From positions 1-47,602 of the forward strand of contig NZ_JBNCAN010000030.1 in the NCBI RefSeq assembly GCF_049808615.1: a stretch of 47,602 bases of DNA, written 5' to 3'. The notes beneath the pieces were generated by a model that saw only the letters and a program-made list of their open reading frames with translations, was not told the origin of the DNA and ran no database searches. This document shows positions 1-8,528 of the stretch, in pieces. Position numbers and translations under genes: made by a program. The DNA is from Modicisalibacter sp049808615 (GTDB taxonomy: Bacteria > Pseudomonadota > Gammaproteobacteria > Pseudomonadales > Halomonadaceae). The first letter of the stretch is position 1; each line of letters starts with the position of its first letter.

Positions 1-137
1 TGGCGCGGAACTTGACGTTGGGCATGGCACTGTCTGGGTGAATGGCGATATTCGCTATATTGCCATGCAGTTCAGTAGGTTAGAAGCATTCCTGGGGGCC
101 GGTCTCACGGATTCAGGTAATTGTTTTCGCTTTCATA

Positions 138-169
138 AAAAAGCTCCGACGCGAAGGCCGGAGCTTTTT
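138..169. terminator. Bidirectional rho-independent terminator left of htpX
   Basis: An A-run, a GC-rich stem (AAGCTCCG pairing with CGGAGCTT) around a loop of about ten bases, and a T-run make a symmetric terminator that works on both strands. It lies just past the stop of htpX on the minus strand. The stretch from 1 to 137 holds no gene I can support; the end of a plus-strand gene could lie in the first 40 bases, but two frames are possible and neither is recognisable. Confidence 0.8.
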
Positions 170-185
170 CGTTATATGCTCGTGC

Positions 186-1088
186 TCATTCGCGGTAAGC
201 GGATTCTTTCAAGGCGCGAATGCGTTCATCCAACGGCGGGTGACTGGCGAACAGCCGCTCCATGATTTTGCGGCTCTGACCGGTGGTGATGGCAAAAGCA
301 GTCAGTGTGTCCGGCATTTGATCCGGCATCTGGGTCTCGGCCTTGAGCCGTGCAAGGGCGTTGATCATCGCACCGCTTCCGGCCAGCTTGGCGCCGGCGG
401 CATCGGCGCGGTACTCGCGAAAGCGCGAGAACCAGGCGACGATCACCGAGGCGAGCAGGCCGAAGACGATCTCGGCAACGATGACCACCGCGAAATACCC
501 CATGAAGCCCAGGCCGCCGCCGCTGTCATCGCGACGCAGGAAACTATCCACCAGTTGCGCAACGATTCGGGCGAAGAACATCACGAAGGTGTTGAGCACG
601 CCCTGAATCAGCGCCAGGGTCACCATGTCGCCATTGGCGACGTGGCCGATCTCGTGGGCCAGGACAGCACGTACCTCCTCGGGGCGCATGCGATTAAGCA
701 GGCCCGCCGAGACCGCGACCAGGGCGTCGTCCTTGTTCCAGCCGGTGGCGAAGGCGTTGGATTGCTGGGCGGGGAAGATGCCGACCTCGGGCATCTTGAT
801 GCCGGCTTGCTGAGCCAGTTCGGCAACGGTATCGAGCAGCCATTTTTCCGACTCGTTACGCGGCGTGTCGATGACCTGGGTGCCGGTGCTGCGCTTGGCC
901 ATCCATTTGGAAATGAACAGCGAGACCAGCGAACCCGCCATACCGAACACGAAACAGAATATCAGCAGGCTGTTCATGTTCAGCCCATTGGCGTTCAGAT
1001 AAGGTTCAACGCCAAGCAGGCGCAGAGTGACACTGGCCACTAGCACCACCGCCAGATTGGTGGCCAGAAACAAAATGATACGCATCAT
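186..1088 (-). CDS. htpX: Membrane zinc metalloprotease HtpX
   Basis: HtpX is an M48-family protease of the inner membrane that degrades damaged membrane proteins together with FtsH. The 300-residue protein matches the usual length (E. coli 293). It has two N-terminal membrane segments, the zinc motif HEIGH near residue 145 followed by ANGDM, two further membrane helices, and the downstream glutamate in the FREYRADAAGAKL stretch that acts as third zinc ligand in this family. The start MMRIILFLATNLAV matches the family N-terminus; GAGGG lies upstream. It stands alone, downstream of alaA on the same strand and before a terminator. In E. coli the gene responds to envelope stress; no clear stress promoter could be read here. 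Confidence 0.96.
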   Translation of the reverse strand: MMRIILFLATNLAVVLVASVTLRLLGVEPYLNANGLNMNSLLIFCFVFGMAGSLVSLFISKWMAKRSTGTQVIDTPRNESEKWLLDTVAELAQQAGIKMPEVGIFPAQQSNAFATGWNKDDALVAVSAGLLNRMRPEEVRAVLAHEIGHVANGDMVTLALIQGVLNTFVMFFARIVAQLVDSFLRRDDSGGGLGFMGYFAVVIVAEIVFGLLASVIVAWFSRFREYRADAAGAKLAGSGAMINALARLKAETQMPDQMPDTLTAFAITTGQSRKIMERLFASHPPLDERIRALKESAYRE

Positions 1089-1202
1089 GGATTGCTGCCC
1101 TCGCTTATCAAGAATTATGTCGCATAAGACATGACATTTTTTTCGTTATTGGCCTGTTAGATGCGTCCTGCCGGTTTGAGTTTCAAGACTCGCCAAGCGA
1201 AC

Positions 1203-2504
1203 TCATTGACGATAGCGAGAAAGAAAGCGCGCAAAACGATCCAGCGCATCCTCGAGCTGGTCGGCCCAGGGCAGGGTGACGATGCGCACATGATCCGGGC
1301 TCGGCCAGTTGAATGCGGTGCCCTGTACCAGCAGGATCTTCTCCTGCAACAACAGATCCAGCACCAGTTTTTCATCGTCGTGAATGTTGAATACCTTGGG
1401 GTCGAGTCGTGGGAAGGCGTATAGCGCCCCCTTGGCCCTGACGCAGGACACACCTGGAATGGCGTTGAGTCTTTCAAAGGTTATATCGCGCTGGGCCCTC
1501 AGACGACCTCCAGGCAGGATCAGGTCGTTGATCGACTGATAGCCGCCCAAAGCCGTTTGTATGGCGTGCTGAGCCGGTACGTTGGCGCACAGGCGCATCG
1601 AGGCCAGCATGTTGACCCCTTGGATGAAATCCTGGGCCTGCTGTTTGGCGGCATTGCCCGAGAAGATCATCCAGCCAGAGCGAAAACCGGCACAGCGATA
1701 GCTCTTCGACAGACCGTTGAGCGTCACCACCAGCTGATCGTCATCCGCCAGGGCGCCGGTGGAGACATGCTCCACGTCGTCATAAAGGATCTTGTCGTAG
1801 ATCTCGTCGGAAAACACCACCAAGCGATGTTCCCGGGCGATCGCCAGCAGTTCCTTGACCACCTCCGGTGGGTAGACGGCACCGGTGGGATTGTTGGGGT
1901 TGATCAGCACCAGGGCACGCGTATGGCTGGTTACCTTGTCGCGGAGATCAGCGATATCCGGTGCCCAGTCCGCCTGCTCATCGCATAGATAGTGCACCGC
2001 CCGGCCGCCGGAAAGATTGGCCGCGGCGGTCCAGAGCGGGTAGTCCGGCGCCGGAATCAGGACTTCGTCGCCGTCGTTGAGCAAGGCCTGCATGGCCATC
2101 ACGATCAGTTCCGAGACACCGTTGCCAATGTAGATATCCTCGATGCCGACACCGGAAATATCTTTACGTTGGCATTCCTGCATGATCGCCTTGCGCGCTG
2201 AGTAGAGCCCCTTGGAATCGCAATAGCCTTGGGCGGTTGACAGGTTACGCATCACATCCTGAAGGATCTCTTCCGGCGCCTCGAAGCCGAACGGCGCAGG
2301 GTTACCGATGTTCAGCTTGAGGATGCGGTGACCTTCATCCTCGAGCTGTTTGGCATGCTCCAATACCGGGCCGCGAATGTCATAGCAGACATTGTCGAGC
2401 TTATGGGATTTCCTGATGAGGGTGTGCCCAACAGGCGCTTGGCCAAGGGGTGTTTGGATAGACATGGGGGTTCCGTTAACGAGGGTACGGGTCTCGCTCA
2501 GCAT
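1203..2504 (-). CDS. alaA: Alanine-synthesising aminotransferase, AlaA/YfbQ type
   Basis: PLP-dependent class I aminotransferase, fold type I, making alanine from pyruvate with glutamate as donor. The sequence is close to E. coli AlaA throughout: NIGNPAPFGF near the N-terminus, GNGVSELI, INPNNPTGAVY, SDEIYDKILYDD, the PLP lysine in NGLSKSYR, and the C-terminal GTAFNWPSPDHVRIVTLP. At 433 residues it is longer than the E. coli enzyme (about 405). A second start at 2465 (MSIQTPLGQAP), preceded by GGAA, would give 420 residues and is at least as likely. The gene is monocistronic, between htpX and the GTPase gene on the same strand. Confidence 0.93.
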   Translation of the reverse strand: MLSETRTLVNGTPMSIQTPLGQAPVGHTLIRKSHKLDNVCYDIRGPVLEHAKQLEDEGHRILKLNIGNPAPFGFEAPEEILQDVMRNLSTAQGYCDSKGLYSARKAIMQECQRKDISGVGIEDIYIGNGVSELIVMAMQALLNDGDEVLIPAPDYPLWTAAANLSGGRAVHYLCDEQADWAPDIADLRDKVTSHTRALVLINPNNPTGAVYPPEVVKELLAIAREHRLVVFSDEIYDKILYDDVEHVSTGALADDDQLVVTLNGLSKSYRCAGFRSGWMIFSGNAAKQQAQDFIQGVNMLASMRLCANVPAQHAIQTALGGYQSINDLILPGGRLRAQRDITFERLNAIPGVSCVRAKGALYAFPRLDPKVFNIHDDEKLVLDLLLQEKILLVQGTAFNWPSPDHVRIVTLPWADQLEDALDRFARFLSRYRQ

Positions 2505-2553
2505 ACTCGATGCGGCAATATCGCCAAAGCATCAATAGGGCGCGAGACCGAGC

Positions 2554-3492
2554 CTATTCCGTGGTGACTTCATCCACATGGGGCATTGGAATATCGGCAG
2601 GGGTTTCCAGGGTCAGGCGACCCAGCTTGCCGTCGCGTAATTCGTGCAGCAACACCTCGGCGCCGCGATGCAGATCGACCTCGCCACCGGGCCGCAGACC
2701 GCCGCGTTTACTGGCGATCTCCTTGATGATGGCCTGCCCATCGAAGCCCGCCAATGCCAGCAGATCGGGCTTGCGTGGACCATCGACCTCTGCCTCGCCA
2801 ACCTGCGGAGCAGGAGTGTAAACCGGTAGTTCTTTGAGCTTGAAACGCGCGGTCAACTGATCCGGATAACGCTTGGCCAGCTCGGCGGCGGTAATCATTG
2901 CCACATCGAGATAGTCGATGGCGGTGTCGCGAATCGCACCGCTGGCCGCCAGGCGATAGGCGCTGGCCTGATCTTCGATCTTCGGCCACAGCACACCGGG
3001 AGTGTCCGTGAGGGCGATGCGCCCCTCGATGCGAATCTTCTGCTGGCGCTTGGTGACCGCCGGCTCGTTACCCGTCTTGGCGATCTTGCGTCCCGCCAGT
3101 CCATTGATCAGTGTCGATTTACCCACGTTGGGAATGCCCATGACCATGACCCGCACGTCCCGGTCGGCGCGTACCTTGCCGGCCAGCTCATGGCACAGCT
3201 TGGGAATGCGCTTGAGCTCACGCCCATTGGTGGTGGTCACCGCCAGGGCGCGAGTCGCCTCCTGGGCATCGAAGTGGGCGACCCATTCCTCGGTGCGGGT
3301 AGGGTCGGCCAGATCGGCGCGGGAAAGGATCTTGAGCACCGGCTTGTGCTCGGTGAGTACGGCGAGCATGGGGTTGGCGCTGGAGTAGGGGAGGCGGGCA
3401 TCGAGTACCTCGAGCACCACATCGATTTCCGGCAATGCCTCCTTGATCTGGCGGCGTGCCTTGTTCATGTGTCCAGGGTACCAGCCAAGCAT
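2554..3492 (-). CDS. YlqF/RbgA-family ribosome biogenesis GTPase
   Basis: Circularly permuted GTPase of the YlqF/YawG group, which assists late assembly of the large ribosomal subunit. The motifs come in permuted order: the G4-like SRADLAD first, then the P-loop GIPNVGKST, then G3 DTPGVLWPK. The N-terminus WYPGHMNKARRQI is the family hallmark. The start at 3492 is chosen because AAGGG lies seven bases before the ATG; the frame is open up to 3531. 312 residues is the normal length for bacterial RbgA-like proteins. The first base of the G4 motif is the usual asparagine replaced by serine, as in several gammaproteobacterial members. Same strand as alaA, 49 bases away. Confidence 0.9.
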   Translation of the reverse strand: MLGWYPGHMNKARRQIKEALPEIDVVLEVLDARLPYSSANPMLAVLTEHKPVLKILSRADLADPTRTEEWVAHFDAQEATRALAVTTTNGRELKRIPKLCHELAGKVRADRDVRVMVMGIPNVGKSTLINGLAGRKIAKTGNEPAVTKRQQKIRIEGRIALTDTPGVLWPKIEDQASAYRLAASGAIRDTAIDYLDVAMITAAELAKRYPDQLTARFKLKELPVYTPAPQVGEAEVDGPRKPDLLALAGFDGQAIIKEIASKRGGLRPGGEVDLHRGAEVLLHELRDGKLGRLTLETPADIPMPHVDEVTTE

Positions 3493-3570
3493 CAATGAAC
3501 CCTTATGTAGTGCGTATGAGATGGGCGCCATCTTAGCAGATTGGCGCCCATGTGTGATTGGCCGGTGAGT

Positions 3571-3972
3571 CTATTCCCCAGGATGGAAGTCTAACGCTAC
3601 GGAATTGATGCAGTAGCGCAGCCCGGTGGTCTCAGCAGGGCCATCCGGAAAGACATGGCCCAGGTGGGCGTCGCAACGTGAGCAGACGACCTCGACACGG
3701 CGCATGGCATGAGAGTCATCGAAATGTTCCTCCACGGCGGCATCGGCCAAGGGCCGATCAAAGCTGGGCCAGCCACAGCCTGCCTCGAACTTTCGCTCAT
3801 TCTCGAACAGCGCCGCACCACAACAAACACAGTGGTAGATGCCGTGTTCGTCGCTTGTCTGATGGTCGCCGGTGAAGGGCGGTTCCGTCCCTTTTTCGCG
3901 TGTTATCCTGTACTGTTCCGGCGTGAGCTGTTCACGCCATTGTGCATCGCTCTTGCTGATCTTGTCGCTCAT
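3571..3972 (-). CDS. msrB: Peptide-methionine (R)-S-oxide reductase MsrB
   Basis: MsrB reduces the R form of methionine sulfoxide in proteins and free methionine in the cytoplasm. The 133-residue protein has the full SelR domain: QYRITREKGTEPPF, two zinc-binding pairs (CVCC and CSRC), GCGWPSF, HLGHVFPDGP, and the catalytic cysteine in RYCINS. The start at 3972 (MSDKISKSD) has GGAGAA eight bases upstream and matches the family; the frame is open for 28 further codons upstream that look unlike MsrB. It is a single-gene unit ending shortly before the GTPase gene. Confidence 0.95.
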   Translation of the reverse strand: MSDKISKSDAQWREQLTPEQYRITREKGTEPPFTGDHQTSDEHGIYHCVCCGAALFENERKFEAGCGWPSFDRPLADAAVEEHFDDSHAMRRVEVVCSRCDAHLGHVFPDGPAETTGLRYCINSVALDFHPGE

Positions 3973-4121
3973 GAAGTTCTCCGGTTTCGTGCTTGGCTGA
4001 GTGTCATGAGACAACAAGAGGGCGAAGGTTTTCCAGTCTCCGTTACTCGAAGCCACTCATGCTTGACACCCATCACATGGCTAATTAATATACGCGCCAC
4101 CTCGACGAGGCAAGGCACTGC

Positions 4122-4197
4122 GTCCCATTCGTCTAGTGGTCCAGGACACCGCCCTTTCACGGCGGTAACAGGGGTTCGAACCCCCTATGGGACGCCA
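4122..4197 (+). tRNA. tRNA-Glu(TTC), first copy
   Basis: A 76-base cloverleaf including an encoded CCA. Acceptor GTCCCAT pairs with ATGGGAC; the anticodon loop reads CTTTCAC (anticodon TTC); the T-arm is AGGGGTTCGAACCCCCT. It differs from the second copy at 4490 mainly in the acceptor stem and D-loop. Confidence 0.97.
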
Positions 4198-4233
4198 CTT
4201 CCTCTTCGCAGGTGATTGAAAATTTGGAAATAT

Positions 4234-4308
4234 GCGGGAATAGCTCAGTGGTAGAGCATCGCCTTGCCAAGGCGAGGGTCGCGAGTTCGAATCTCGTTTC
4301 CCGCTCCA
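4234..4308 (+). tRNA. tRNA-Gly(GCC)
   Basis: A 75-base cloverleaf with encoded CCA. Acceptor GCGGGAA pairs with TTCCCGC; the anticodon loop is TTGCCAA (anticodon GCC); the T-arm has GAGTTCGAATCTC. It sits between two tRNA-Glu genes, and its 3' part is repeated twice immediately downstream. Confidence 0.97.
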
Positions 4309-4459
4309 GGATCATCTGGTTATAAAGGTAAGCGAGGGTCGCAAGCTGGAGCGCCAGCCCGGTCGTTCTCGTTTCCCGCTCCAGGATCATCTGGTTATAA
4401 AGGTAAGCGAGGGTCGCAAGCTGGAGCGCCAGCCCGGTCGTATCTCGTTTCCCGCTCCA
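4309..4459 (+). repeat. Two tandem 75/76-bp copies of an altered tRNA-Gly 3' tail
   Basis: Copies at 4309-4383 and 4384-4459 are almost identical, differing at one site (CGTTCTCG against CGTATCTCG). Each begins with GGATCATCTGGTTATAAAGG, contains the tRNA-Gly stretch GCGAGGGTCGC, replaces the T-loop with a GC-rich hairpin (CTGGAGCGCCAG), and ends with the tRNA-Gly tail CTCGTTTCCCGCTCCA. They cannot fold as tRNAs because the 5' half is missing. This resembles the repeats behind E. coli tyrT, which also reuse a tRNA tail. Any function is unknown. Confidence 0.85.
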
Positions 4460-4489
4460 GATATTCATCCCGCCTTATTACGTCATTAC

Positions 4490-4565
4490 GTCCCGTTCGT
4501 CTAGTGGCCTAGGACACCGCCCTTTCACGGCGGTAACAGGGGTTCGAACCCCCTACGGGACGCCA
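4490..4565 (+). tRNA. tRNA-Glu(TTC), second copy
   Basis: A 76-base cloverleaf with encoded CCA, acceptor GTCCCGT pairing with ACGGGAC, anticodon TTC in CTTTCAC and the same T-arm as the copy at 4122. It closes the tRNA cluster, about 100 bases before the TPP riboswitch. Confidence 0.97.
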
Positions 4566-4665
4566 CTTCCTTGCCGTTTTTTGACTCTTTCCACGTCACA
4601 TGACATCGATCCGATCTTTCGGAGCGATGGCTGTCATTGCGCGGGCCGATGCGCTATGGTGTCGA

Positions 4666-4746
4666 CCGGACACGGGGTGTGGCTGCGGCCGCTGAGATGA
4701 TACCCGTCGAACCTGATCCAGTTCATACTGGCGAAGGGATGTCGGC
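4666..4746 (+). promoter_or_regulatory. TPP riboswitch (THI element) before the dehydrogenase/monooxygenase operon
   Basis: The conserved THI-box blocks are present in order: CACGGGGTG, CTGAGATGATACCCG, GAACCTGATCCAGTTCATACTGGCG and AAGGGATG, enclosed by a P1 helix (CCGGACA with TGTCGG). It ends about 40 bases before the ATG of the dehydrogenase gene. THI elements in proteobacteria switch off expression when thiamine pyrophosphate is plentiful, so the two genes behind it should be on when thiamine is scarce. Confidence 0.93.
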
Positions 4747-4787
4747 CGACTCCGCTGCGGCTTCCCTCGCCGTACAGGAGTCTCCTG

Positions 4788-5564
4788 ATGGCCTTTTCCT
4801 TTCCCGCAATCGATACGCAAATCGTGCTAGTTACCGGCGGCGCCCGGGGTCTCGGTGCCTGTCTGTCCCGCGCGTTTCTCGCCCAGGGCGCTCGGGTGGT
4901 GATCAATTACTTGGACAGTCGCGAGGCAGCCGAGGCAATGGTGCAAGAAGCCTCCGAGCGGGCACTGGCCGTGCAGGCCGATGTGACCGATGAAGAGGCA
5001 GTAAGGGTACTTTTCGACAAGGCCCGCAGGCATTTTGGCGCACCAATCACAACCGTGGTGAACAACGCGCTGCCGGATTTCTCCTTTAACGGCGAGGCGC
5101 GGCCAAAGGCAGACAGTCTCAGCTGGGCGCAGATGAATCAGCAGATAGAAGGTGTGAATCGCGGGGCGCTCAATACCATCCAGGCAGCCTTGTCCGGCAT
5201 GCGCGAGCAGGGTGGCGGACGCATCATCAATATCGGCACCAATCTGTTCCAGAATCCGGTGGTGCCTTATCATGACTACACCGCCGGCAAGGCGGCGCTC
5301 CTATCGCTGACTCGTACGCTGTCTCAGGATCTGGGGCCGGATAATATCACCGTGAACATGATTTCCGGTGGTCTTCTGCGCACTACCGACGCCTCTCGCG
5401 CCACGCCGGAAGCGGTCTTCGATTTGATCGCCCAGAACACCCCCTTGCGCCGGGTGACTACCCCGGAGGAATTCGCCGATGCGGCGCTGTTCTTCGCCTC
5501 GCCTTGGGCGCGGGCGGTCACCGGGCAGAACCTGATCGTCGATGGCGGGCTGGTAAAGGGCTGA
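4788..5564 (+). CDS. SDR-family oxidoreductase under TPP control
   Basis: A 258-residue classical short-chain dehydrogenase/reductase. It shows the nucleotide-binding TGGARGLG near residue 16, the ADVTDE stretch, NNAL, and YTAGK as the catalytic Y-x-x-x-K pair. The usual catalytic serine position reads NIGTN, so threonine or a neighbour must take that role. The fold resembles FabG-like 3-oxoacyl reductases, but the THI element upstream and the ATGA overlap with a flavin monooxygenase gene point to thiamine metabolism rather than fatty acids. CAGGAG precedes the ATG. Substrate unknown; a step in oxidative salvage of a thiamine fragment is my inference. Confidence 0.85.
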   Translation: MAFSFPAIDTQIVLVTGGARGLGACLSRAFLAQGARVVINYLDSREAAEAMVQEASERALAVQADVTDEEAVRVLFDKARRHFGAPITTVVNNALPDFSFNGEARPKADSLSWAQMNQQIEGVNRGALNTIQAALSGMREQGGGRIINIGTNLFQNPVVPYHDYTAGKAALLSLTRTLSQDLGPDNITVNMISGGLLRTTDASRATPEAVFDLIAQNTPLRRVTTPEEFADAALFFASPWARAVTGQNLIVDGGLVKG

Positions 5565-6874
5565 TGACGATGCGTCACGACATGAAAAAGCTGCATCTCA
5601 ATCTGTTCATCATGGGCTGCGGCCATCACCGGGCCGCCTGGCGGCATCCGGATTCTTGCGCCGAGCGGCTGACGGATATCGCCTATTATGAATCCCTCGC
5701 CCAAACCGCCGAGCGGGGCAAGCTGGACGCGGTGTTCTTCGCCGACGGCATGAGTGCCGGCAGCGTGGAGGACGGCTTTCACTGGCATCTCGAGCCGCTG
5801 ACGGCGCTTTCCGCCATGAGTCGGGCGACCCGACACATCGGCTTGATCAGCACCATTTCCAGCACCTTCTATACGCCGTTCCACGCCGCAAGGCTGGTGG
5901 GGTCGCTGGATCATATTTCCGGCGGGCGCGTGGGCTGGAACGTGGTGACCTCGATGTTCGATGCGGAGGCGCGCAATCACGGCTATGAGACCATGCCAGA
6001 TCATGCCACACGTTACGCTCGTGCCGAGGAGTTCGTGCAGACGGTGCTGGCGCTTTGGGATAGCTGGAGCGACGACGCCATCGAACGCGACCGTCAGGGC
6101 CGCTATGCCGACCCGGCCAAGGTGAGAAAGATCCATCATCATGGCGAGCATTTTCTTGTCGATGGGCCGCTAAATCTGTCGCGTCCGCCCCAGGGGCATC
6201 CGGTGCTGGTGCAAGCCGGCGCCTCGGAGCAGGGCCGTGATCTCGCCGCCCGCTACGCAGAAGCCATTTACGCGGTGGCTTATGATCTGCCCACCGCCCA
6301 GCGCTATTACCAGGACATCAAGGCGCGAGTGAAGGCCGCGGGGCGCAGCGCTCCGGTGCCCATTCTGCCTGGGCTCGTCACCTATGTGGGGTCCACCCTG
6401 GAAGAAGCCAAGGCCAAGCAGCGCGCCCTGGATGAGTGCCTGCCGGTGGCGGCGTCATTGCGCCAACTGGGACTGTTCATCGAACAGGATTGCAGCGATT
6501 GGGACTTGGATGCGTCGGTGCCGGAATTGCCGCCACTTACCGAGTTCACCGGTCCTCAGGGGCGCTATTCCACGATTCTGCGCATTATCGAGACGGAAAA
6601 TCCCACCCTGCGCGAGCTATTGGGTCGATTGGCCGCTGGCGGCGGTCACTGCACCATGATCGGTACGCCGGAAAGCATCGCCGATGAAATGGAGCGCTGG
6701 TTTCGCGAGGGCGGCGCGGATGGCTTCAACCTGATGCCGCCCTCACTGCCTTCTGGCATTGAGGACTTTGTGGAGCATGTCATCCCGGAACTACAGCGCC
6801 GGGGCCTGTTCCGCGAGGAATACGAGACCACGACCCTGCGCGGGCATTTCGGGCTCGAGCGTCCGGCGGGTTGA
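5564..6874 (+). CDS. LLM-class flavin monooxygenase (NtaA/SnaA/DszA group)
   Basis: A 436-residue bacterial luciferase-like monooxygenase. The N-terminus KKLHLNLFI, the segment DAVFFADG, the SRATRHIGL and TPFHAARLVGSLDHISGGR stretches and GWNVVTS are hallmarks of the nitrilotriacetate / dibenzothiophene-sulfone monooxygenase group, two-component enzymes needing reduced FMN from a partner reductase. The ATG at 5564 overlaps the dehydrogenase stop (ATGA), with AAAGGG just upstream; ATGs at 5570 and 5582 are alternatives. Members of this group cleave C-N or C-S bonds, which fits an attack on an N/S heterocycle such as the thiazole or pyrimidine part of thiamine. The TPP control is visible; the substrate is inference. 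Confidence 0.87.
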   Translation: MTMRHDMKKLHLNLFIMGCGHHRAAWRHPDSCAERLTDIAYYESLAQTAERGKLDAVFFADGMSAGSVEDGFHWHLEPLTALSAMSRATRHIGLISTISSTFYTPFHAARLVGSLDHISGGRVGWNVVTSMFDAEARNHGYETMPDHATRYARAEEFVQTVLALWDSWSDDAIERDRQGRYADPAKVRKIHHHGEHFLVDGPLNLSRPPQGHPVLVQAGASEQGRDLAARYAEAIYAVAYDLPTAQRYYQDIKARVKAAGRSAPVPILPGLVTYVGSTLEEAKAKQRALDECLPVAASLRQLGLFIEQDCSDWDLDASVPELPPLTEFTGPQGRYSTILRIIETENPTLRELLGRLAAGGGHCTMIGTPESIADEMERWFREGGADGFNLMPPSLPSGIEDFVEHVIPELQRRGLFREEYETTTLRGHFGLERPAG

Positions 6875-6912
6875 CCGAAATAGTAGTTCGGGGAGTAGGC
6901 GCAGTGAGGGTC

Positions 6913-6932
6913 TTTTGCCATGGATGGCAAAA
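6913..6932. terminator. Perfect hairpin between convergent TPP-controlled units
   Basis: TTTTGCCAT and ATGGCAAAA form a perfect nine-base stem with almost no loop, lying between the stop of the monooxygenase gene and the stop of the symporter gene. The A/T ends make it a plausible two-way terminator, although the stem is AT-rich. Confidence 0.5.
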
Positions 6933-6998
6933 GTAGCGCCTAGGGAGGGGTTCACAGCGCCCTCACGAAGTCCTGCTCCCCGGACAAGTTGATAGCCC

Positions 6999-8441
6999 TT
7001 AACTCTCAAAGTGCCGCACGCCGGACTTCAAGCTCGCGAAATCAAAACGCTCCCGAGCCGGCAGGATCAGAAGCATGACCAGCGCCACGATCACCGGCAC
7101 GAAGGTGGCGAGCAGGAAGGATTCCATCAGCGTATCCAGGGCGTCGCCGGGCGCGGGGAACATGACGAGGCCCGCCGCCAAGCCACCGATAGTGGCCAGT
7201 ACCGCGGCACGCCCGTCGAAGCGACGATTGAATAGCCCAAAGAACACCGGAAACGCCGCCGCACAGCAGAACAGATCCGCCAGCAGAAACAGGTACAGCA
7301 CGCTGTAGCCCTGGGCAGCCACGAAGGTAACCGGCAGCGCGAGCAGCAGGATGAGCCAGCGGGACAGGCGCATCAATTGGCTGTCGCTGGCCTGGGGCAC
7401 GAGACGACCACCATCGACCGCGATCATGCTGGAGGCGGCGCTGATGGTGGTGTCGGCGCTGCTCATCACCAGGGCGAGTCCGAGGAAGATCAACCCCACG
7501 GCAAACCAGATGGGCATGTCGGTCAGCAATACGCTGAAGAGTGCCACTGAGCCGTCGCCGGGCAATCCAAGCCCCACAAAGGCCAGCCCGAACAGACCCA
7601 TCACGAAAATCAGCGGCGCGCTCAGCAGTCCGCCAAGCAGAAAGCCCAGGTGCACGGCCCGGTTATCCCTCGCGGCATAGACGCGCTGCCAGTTGCCCTG
7701 GTAGAAGAGTCCGGTCAACAGCACCGCCACGAAGAAGGTGATGCCGGCCTTGAATCCGTCCAGGTCGGCAATGTTCAGAAGCTGCGGCGCTTGGGTCTTG
7801 AGCCCTTCCAGGGTAGGCGCAAGGCCGCCGGCGGCCTGCCAGCCAAACATCAGCAGCACGATCAATAGCGGCAGGATCACGACCATCTGTACCTTATCGG
7901 TAAAGATCGAGGCACGAAGCCCGCCATACAGGGTATAGAGCAGGGTGGCCAGCATGACGATCGAGCTCGTCACCCACAGTGGCACCGGCGCGAGCAGTTC
8001 CACCATTCGAGCAATTGCGGTGATCCCGGCGGCTAGGGAAATGAATAGGTAGAACAGCATGATGACGAGGGTGAAGGCATACATGGGGCGCCCGTAGCGA
8101 CTCATGACGAACTCGGTGAGTGAGTGCCCGCCGGGGGAAAGCTCGCGCAAGCGCCGGCCCAGTGGAATCATCACCAGGCGCGGGGCCAGCGACCCCAGTG
8201 CGTAGCCGGTGATTGCCGCGAGTCCGCCCCAGGTGGCCGCCTGGGCGGGGCCAAACAGTATCCAGGTGCCAAGGGTCGAGGCCATCAACGTCAGTACCGT
8301 CGCGGTGGCACCCTGACTGTTGCGAGCAATGATGAAATCTTCCAGACTTTCGTGGTGCCGACGGGCATAGAGCATACCTGGCACGGCGAACAATGCCGCA
8401 AAGGCAATCAGCCACCAGAAGGCGTGAGCGGTCGTGAGCAT
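6999..8441 (-). CDS. Sodium:solute symporter, probable thiamine-related uptake
   Basis: A 480-residue SSS-family membrane protein with about 13 hydrophobic segments. It has the N-terminal FIIARNSQGATATVLTLMASTLGTWILFGP stretch typical of SSS transporters (shown only in part in other members), then LVIMLFYLFI, TLYGGLRASIFTDKVQM and a later VMSSADTTISAASSMIAVD, the sodium-site region. The start at 8441 (MLTTAHAFWW) has GGAG nine bases upstream; 8453 and 8501 are other in-frame starts. The leader contains a full THI element, so uptake of thiamine, a pyrimidine precursor or a related compound is likely. An SSS carrier under THI control (thiV) has been predicted in other bacteria; whether this is the same subgroup needs a tree. 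Confidence 0.85.
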   Translation of the reverse strand: MLTTAHAFWWLIAFAALFAVPGMLYARRHHESLEDFIIARNSQGATATVLTLMASTLGTWILFGPAQAATWGGLAAITGYALGSLAPRLVMIPLGRRLRELSPGGHSLTEFVMSRYGRPMYAFTLVIMLFYLFISLAAGITAIARMVELLAPVPLWVTSSIVMLATLLYTLYGGLRASIFTDKVQMVVILPLLIVLLMFGWQAAGGLAPTLEGLKTQAPQLLNIADLDGFKAGITFFVAVLLTGLFYQGNWQRVYAARDNRAVHLGFLLGGLLSAPLIFVMGLFGLAFVGLGLPGDGSVALFSVLLTDMPIWFAVGLIFLGLALVMSSADTTISAASSMIAVDGGRLVPQASDSQLMRLSRWLILLLALPVTFVAAQGYSVLYLFLLADLFCCAAAFPVFFGLFNRRFDGRAAVLATIGGLAAGLVMFPAPGDALDTLMESFLLATFVPVIVALVMLLILPARERFDFASLKSGVRHFES

Positions 8442-8528
8442 GATCGTCTCCATAGCGTGAGAAACGTCCGGCACGATGCCAAACGCCGTATGAAGGCGCA
8501 TTTGCGTTAGGTTAGAAGCGTGGCAGGT

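Noticed and set aside
109..121. The 13-mer TCACGGATTCAGG at the left edge also occurs near the right edge (about 47485-47500, minus strand)
   Set aside because: A match of this length between two places in 47 kb is expected by chance many times, so it is not taken as an island att pair.
240..1043. Long open frame on the plus strand opposite htpX
   Set aside because: It is antisense to a clear htpX gene, has no family match and reflects GC-rich codon use.
4157..4468. Open frame with repeated LALQLATLAYLYNQMI segments
   Set aside because: It runs across tRNA-Gly and the tail repeats; the protein repeat is only the DNA repeat read in frame.
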